Assembly: GCA_019415335.1 (NCBI GenBank)
Contig: DXKH01000086.1
Location: forward strand, 1-52,298
Direction of reading: 5' to 3'
Source of the DNA: Citrobacter sp.
GTDB taxonomy: Bacteria > Pseudomonadota > Gammaproteobacteria > Enterobacterales > Enterobacteriaceae
Length of the DNA: 52,298 nucleotides
In this document: one piece after another, positions 49,270-52,298 of the stretch
Layout of the letters: the number at the start of each line of letters is the position of its first letter
Position numbering within the stretch: position 1 is the first letter of the stretch
The notes under the pieces: generated by a model
Told to the model about the DNA's origin: nothing
Seen by the model: the letters and a program-made list of their open reading frames with translations, nothing else
Databases searched by the model: none
Position numbers and translations under genes: made by a program

Positions 49270-50022
49270 ATGACCATCAAGAATGTCATTTGTGATATCG
49301 ACGGCGTGCTGATGCACGACAACGTCGCCGTACCGGGTGCGGCGGAATTTTTGACTGGCGTAATGGAAAAAGGCCTGCCGCTGGTGCTGTTGACCAATTA
49401 CCCGTCGCAGACCGGCCAGGATCTGGCGAACCGTTTCGCGACCGCTGGCGTCAATGTACCAGACAGCGTGTTTTATACCTCGGCAATGGCGACCGCCGAT
49501 TTTCTGCGTCGTCAGGAAGGGAAAAAGGCGTATGTTGTCGGCGAAGGCGCGCTGATCCACGAACTGTATAAAGCCGGTTTCACCATTACTGACGTGAACC
49601 CGGACTTCGTTATCGTCGGCGAGACCCGTTCCTACAACTGGGACATGATGCATAAAGCGGCCTTCTTTGTGGCAAACGGCGCGCGCTTTATCGCCACCAA
49701 CCCGGACACCCACGGTCGCGGTTATTATCCGGCCTGTGGCGCGCTGTGTGCCGGCATCGAAAAAATCTCCGGTCGTAAACCGTTCTACGTTGGTAAACCC
49801 AGTCCGTGGATTATCCGTGCGGCATTAAACAAGATGCAAGCGCACTCGGAAGAGACGGTGATCGTCGGCGATAACCTGCGCACCGATATTCTTGCTGGCT
49901 TCCAGGCGGGGCTCGAAACCATTCTGGTACTCTCCGGCGTTTCCACGCTGGATGACATCGACAGTATGCCGTTCCGCCCGAGCTGGATTTATCCCTCCGT
50001 CGCTGAAATCGACGTTATTTAA
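49270..50022 (+). CDS. nagD: HAD-family UMP phosphatase
   Basis: NagD (UmpH) is a 250-residue HAD phosphatase that hydrolyses UMP and other nucleoside monophosphates in E. coli; it is not needed for GlcNAc use. The nucleophile Asp is in VICDIDGVLMHDN, the cap follows at about residues 80-180, motif III Lys is in YVGKPSPW, and the metal Asp residues are in VIVGDNLRTDILAG. It follows nagC by 46 bases and ends at a terminator. Confidence 0.97.
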   Translation: MTIKNVICDIDGVLMHDNVAVPGAAEFLTGVMEKGLPLVLLTNYPSQTGQDLANRFATAGVNVPDSVFYTSAMATADFLRRQEGKKAYVVGEGALIHELYKAGFTITDVNPDFVIVGETRSYNWDMMHKAAFFVANGARFIATNPDTHGRGYYPACGALCAGIEKISGRKPFYVGKPSPWIIRAALNKMQAHSEETVIVGDNLRTDILAGFQAGLETILVLSGVSTLDDIDSMPFRPSWIYPSVAEIDVI

Positions 50023-50025
50023 CGC

Positions 50026-50053
50026 AGACCACGTCCCAGGACGTGGTTTTTCA
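50026..50053 (+). terminator. Intrinsic terminator of nagBACD
   Basis: ACCACGTC-CCAG-GACGTGGTTTTTC lies directly after nagD. The remaining bases to asnB hold AT-rich promoter-like sequence. Confidence 0.88.
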
Positions 50054-50277
50054 TTTTTGCCTCCCGAAAATAAAAACCCATTTAACAAAAACGGCATAAA
50101 ACTGATAATCCATCAATAAAAATGCTCATTACGTAATCTTTTTTCACTAATCAACAATCACCATTGCGTTTTTTCTTTTTCGGGCCGCAAACCCCTTGCG
50201 CCTCTCTTTTCTTTGCGGCATTTTCTTTAGCAAGCAAACACAAAAAGAATTTACGCAACAGGTTAACGGAGAAGGTT

Positions 50278-51942
50278 ATGTGTTCAATTTTCGGCGTATT
50301 CGATATTAAGTCAGATGCAGGTGAACTGCGTAAAAAGGCACTTGAACTGTCACGCCTCATGCGCCATCGCGGCCCGGACTGGTCCGGCATTTATGCCTGC
50401 GATAAGGCCATTCTGGCCCATGAACGTCTGTCGATTGTCGACGTCAACGCCGGCGCACAGCCGTTGTATAACGAAAAGAAAACCCACGTGCTGGCCGTCA
50501 ACGGTGAAATCTACAACCACCAGGCGCTGCGTGCAGAATATGGCGATCGCTACGCGTTCCAGACCGGGTCTGATTGCGAAGTGATCCTCGCGCTGTATCA
50601 GGAAAAAGGGGTGGAATTTCTCGACGACCTGCAAGGGATGTTTGCCTTCGCGCTGTACGACAGCGAGCAGGATGCCTATCTGATTGGCCGCGACCACATC
50701 GGCATTATCCCGCTGTATATGGGCTACGACGAATTCGGCAACTTGTACGTGGCGTCAGAAATGAAAGCGCTGGTGCCGGTTTGCCGCACCATTAAAGAGT
50801 TCCCGGCTGGAAGTTACCTCTGGAGCAAAGACGGTGAAATCCGTCAGTACTATCAGCGTGACTGGTTCGATTTTGACGCGGTAAAAGATAACGTTACCGA
50901 CAAAAACGAACTGCGCCAGGCGCTGGAAGATTCTGTCAAAAGCCACCTGATGTCAGACGTGCCTTACGGCGTACTGCTCTCTGGCGGCCTGGACTCTTCC
51001 GTCATCTCGGCGATCACCAAAAAATTCGCCGCCCGTCGTGTCGAAGATGATGAACGTTCTGAAGCCTGGTGGCCGCAACTCCACTCCTTCGCCGTCGGTC
51101 TGGAAGGTTCTCCGGATCTGAAAGCCGCGCAGGAAGTGGCGAACCACCTGGGGACCGTACACCATGAAATTCACTTTACGGTACAGGAAGGGCTGGATGC
51201 GATCCGCGACGTGATTTATCACATCGAAACCTATGACGTCACCACCATTCGCGCCTCCACGCCGATGTACTTAATGTCGCGTAAGATCAAAGCGATGGGC
51301 ATCAAAATGGTGTTGTCTGGCGAAGGGTCTGACGAAGTGTTCGGCGGCTACCTTTATTTCCATAAAGCGCCAGACGCCAAAGAACTGCACGAAGAGACCG
51401 TGCGTAAGCTACAGGCGTTGCATATGTTTGACTGCGCCCGCGCCAACAAGGCCATGTCAGCCTGGGGTGTGGAAGCACGTGTCCCGTTCCTGGATAAAAA
51501 ATTCCTCGACGTGGCGATGCGCATCAACCCGGAAGATAAAATGTGCGGCAACGGCAAGATGGAAAAACATATCCTCCGCGAATGTTTCGAATCCTATCTG
51601 CCTGCAAGCGTCGCATGGCGTCAGAAAGAGCAGTTCTCCGACGGCGTGGGTTACAGCTGGATCGACACCCTGAAAGAGGTGGCCGCTAAGCAAGTTTCCG
51701 ATCAGCAACTGGAAACCGCCCGCTTCCGCTTCCCGTACAACACACCGTCTTCGAAAGAAGCGTATCTGTACCGCGAGATCTTCGAAGAACTTTTCCCGGT
51801 ACCAAGCGCCGCAGAATGTGTGCCGGGTGGCCCTTCCGTCGCCTGCTCTTCTGCTAAGGCGATCGAATGGGACGAAGCGTTCAAAACCATGAACGATCCA
51901 TCCGGTCGCGCAGTGGGTGTTCACCAGTCCGCTTATCAATAA
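50278..51942 (+). CDS. asnB: Asparagine synthetase B (glutamine-hydrolysing)
   Basis: AsnB makes asparagine from aspartate, ATP and glutamine. From ATG 50278 (MCSIFGVFDIK) it has 554 residues, and the N-terminal Cys after Met removal is the glutaminase nucleophile. The amidotransferase domain includes RHRGPDWSG and NGEIYNHQALR. The synthetase domain has the PP-loop LLSGGLDSSVISA and VLSGEGSDEVFGGY. An open upstream frame to 50164 would bury the catalytic Cys and is rejected. ACGGAGAAGG precedes the start. Confidence 0.98.
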   Translation: MCSIFGVFDIKSDAGELRKKALELSRLMRHRGPDWSGIYACDKAILAHERLSIVDVNAGAQPLYNEKKTHVLAVNGEIYNHQALRAEYGDRYAFQTGSDCEVILALYQEKGVEFLDDLQGMFAFALYDSEQDAYLIGRDHIGIIPLYMGYDEFGNLYVASEMKALVPVCRTIKEFPAGSYLWSKDGEIRQYYQRDWFDFDAVKDNVTDKNELRQALEDSVKSHLMSDVPYGVLLSGGLDSSVISAITKKFAARRVEDDERSEAWWPQLHSFAVGLEGSPDLKAAQEVANHLGTVHHEIHFTVQEGLDAIRDVIYHIETYDVTTIRASTPMYLMSRKIKAMGIKMVLSGEGSDEVFGGYLYFHKAPDAKELHEETVRKLQALHMFDCARANKAMSAWGVEARVPFLDKKFLDVAMRINPEDKMCGNGKMEKHILRECFESYLPASVAWRQKEQFSDGVGYSWIDTLKEVAAKQVSDQQLETARFRFPYNTPSSKEAYLYREIFEELFPVPSAAECVPGGPSVACSSAKAIEWDEAFKTMNDPSGRAVGVHQSAYQ

Positions 51943-51956
51943 GCCGCACTGATGAA

Positions 51957-51981
51957 AAAGGGCCTTTCGGGGCCCTTTATT
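51957..51981 (+). terminator. Intrinsic terminator of asnB
   Basis: AAAGGGCC-TTTCG-GGGCCCTTTATT lies about 15 bases after the asnB stop. Confidence 0.85.
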
Positions 51982-52097
51982 GATCCTGAAAAACGGTTCA
52001 GAAAGCGATTAATAATCAATAATTGCCGAATATTGCGTCACGCTGTTCGCAACCTAACCAAACAGTCACATTCCGGGCGTTTTCGATGAAAAAGGGG

Positions 52098-52133
52098 TTG
52101 ACGCTTCAAGGCTCAATACGCATAATGCGCCCC
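52098..52133 (+). promoter_or_regulatory. tRNA operon promoter with GC-rich discriminator
   Basis: TTGACG (52098-52103) and CATAAT (52121-52126) are 17 bases apart. They are followed by GCGCCCC, the GC-rich discriminator typical of stringently controlled stable RNA promoters. Start near 52133. Confidence 0.85.
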
Positions 52134-52167
52134 GCAACGCCGATAAGGTAACGCGCGAAAAAAAGAT

Positions 52168-52244
52168 GGCTACGTAGCTCAGTTGGTTAGAGCACATCAC
52201 TCATAATGATGGGGTCACAGGTTCGAATCCCGTCGTAGCCACCA
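52168..52244 (+). tRNA. metT: tRNA-Met (elongator, CAT anticodon)
   Basis: The 77-base sequence runs from GGCTACGTAGCTCAG to GTCGTAGCCACCA. The acceptor stem GGCTACG pairs with CGTAGCC, the D-loop has AGCTCAGTTGGTTAGAGC, the anticodon loop is CTCATAA, the T-arm has GGTTCGAATCC, and the CCA end is encoded. It agrees with E. coli elongator tRNA-Met (metT/metU type). It is the first gene of a tRNA cluster. Confidence 0.97.
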
Positions 52245-52252
52245 TCTTTTTT

Positions 52253-52298
52253 GCGGGAGTGGCGAAATTGGTAGACGCACCAGATTTAGGTTCTGGCG
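52253..52298 (+). tRNA. leuW: tRNA-Leu (TAG anticodon), 5' part
   Basis: The first 46 bases of a class II tRNA, starting GCGGGAGTGGCGAAATTGG. The anticodon loop ATTTAGG contains TAG, matching leuW, which follows metT in E. coli. The variable arm, T-arm and 3' end lie beyond the window. Confidence 0.93.

Overview
The window is chromosomal core sequence from an enterobacterium very close to Escherichia and Salmonella. Nearly every protein reads as an ortholog of an E. coli K-12 gene, but several features are Salmonella- or Citrobacter-like: a tricarballylate operon (tcuRABC) next to fur, a pcp/DUF969/DUF979 block in the pxp operon, a two-domain YbgA, and no rhsC or dtpD at their K-12 positions. 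Citrobacter or a near relative is the best guess; this rests on gene content recalled from memory, not on a search. I see no insertion sequence, prophage or CRISPR array.

Layout, left to right. 1-5.8 kb: the first codons of sucA, then sdhCDAB (minus strand), diverging from gltA; these are TCA cycle genes sharing a 710-bp control region. 6-13.5 kb: abrB, then on the minus strand ybgI, pxpB, pxpC, pxpA, DUF969, DUF979, pcp and nei, which look like a pyroglutamate salvage operon ending in a DNA repair gene. 13.7-16.4 kb: phr (photolyase), a DUF523-DUF1722 protein (RudS/YbgA type) and ybfA. 16.7-24.5 kb: kdpFABCDE, the high-affinity potassium pump with its sensor kinase and regulator. 24.7-28.6 kb: the leader peptide speFL, speF and potE, an ornithine-induced decarboxylase/antiporter pair. 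28.9-29.3 kb: a small secreted NTF2-like protein. 29.5-34.5 kb: pgm and seqA (minus), ybfF, ybfE, fldA and fur (plus). 34.6-39.5 kb: tcuR, tcuA, tcuB and tcuC. 39.6-41.3 kb: chiP and chiQ (chitoporin and its lipoprotein). 41.8-43.5 kb: glnS. 43.6-50 kb: nagE diverging from nagBACD (GlcNAc uptake and catabolism). 50.3-51.9 kb: asnB, followed by tRNA-Met and the start of tRNA-Leu.

Non-coding structure includes BIME/REP elements at four junctions, three related dispersed hairpin elements sharing a GGAGC...GTGA core (two as an inverted pair between sdhB and sucA, one inside the ybgI-pxpB junction), intrinsic terminators, a LexA box, NagC and CRP sites, a KdpE-type T-rich operator and a ChiX pairing site.

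No wholly new system is evident. The points most worth a second look are the pyroglutamate module, the RudS-photolyase pair, the mosaic NagE, the ambiguous speF start behind an ornithine-sensing leader, the apparently broken uof upstream of fur, and the dispersed hairpin elements.
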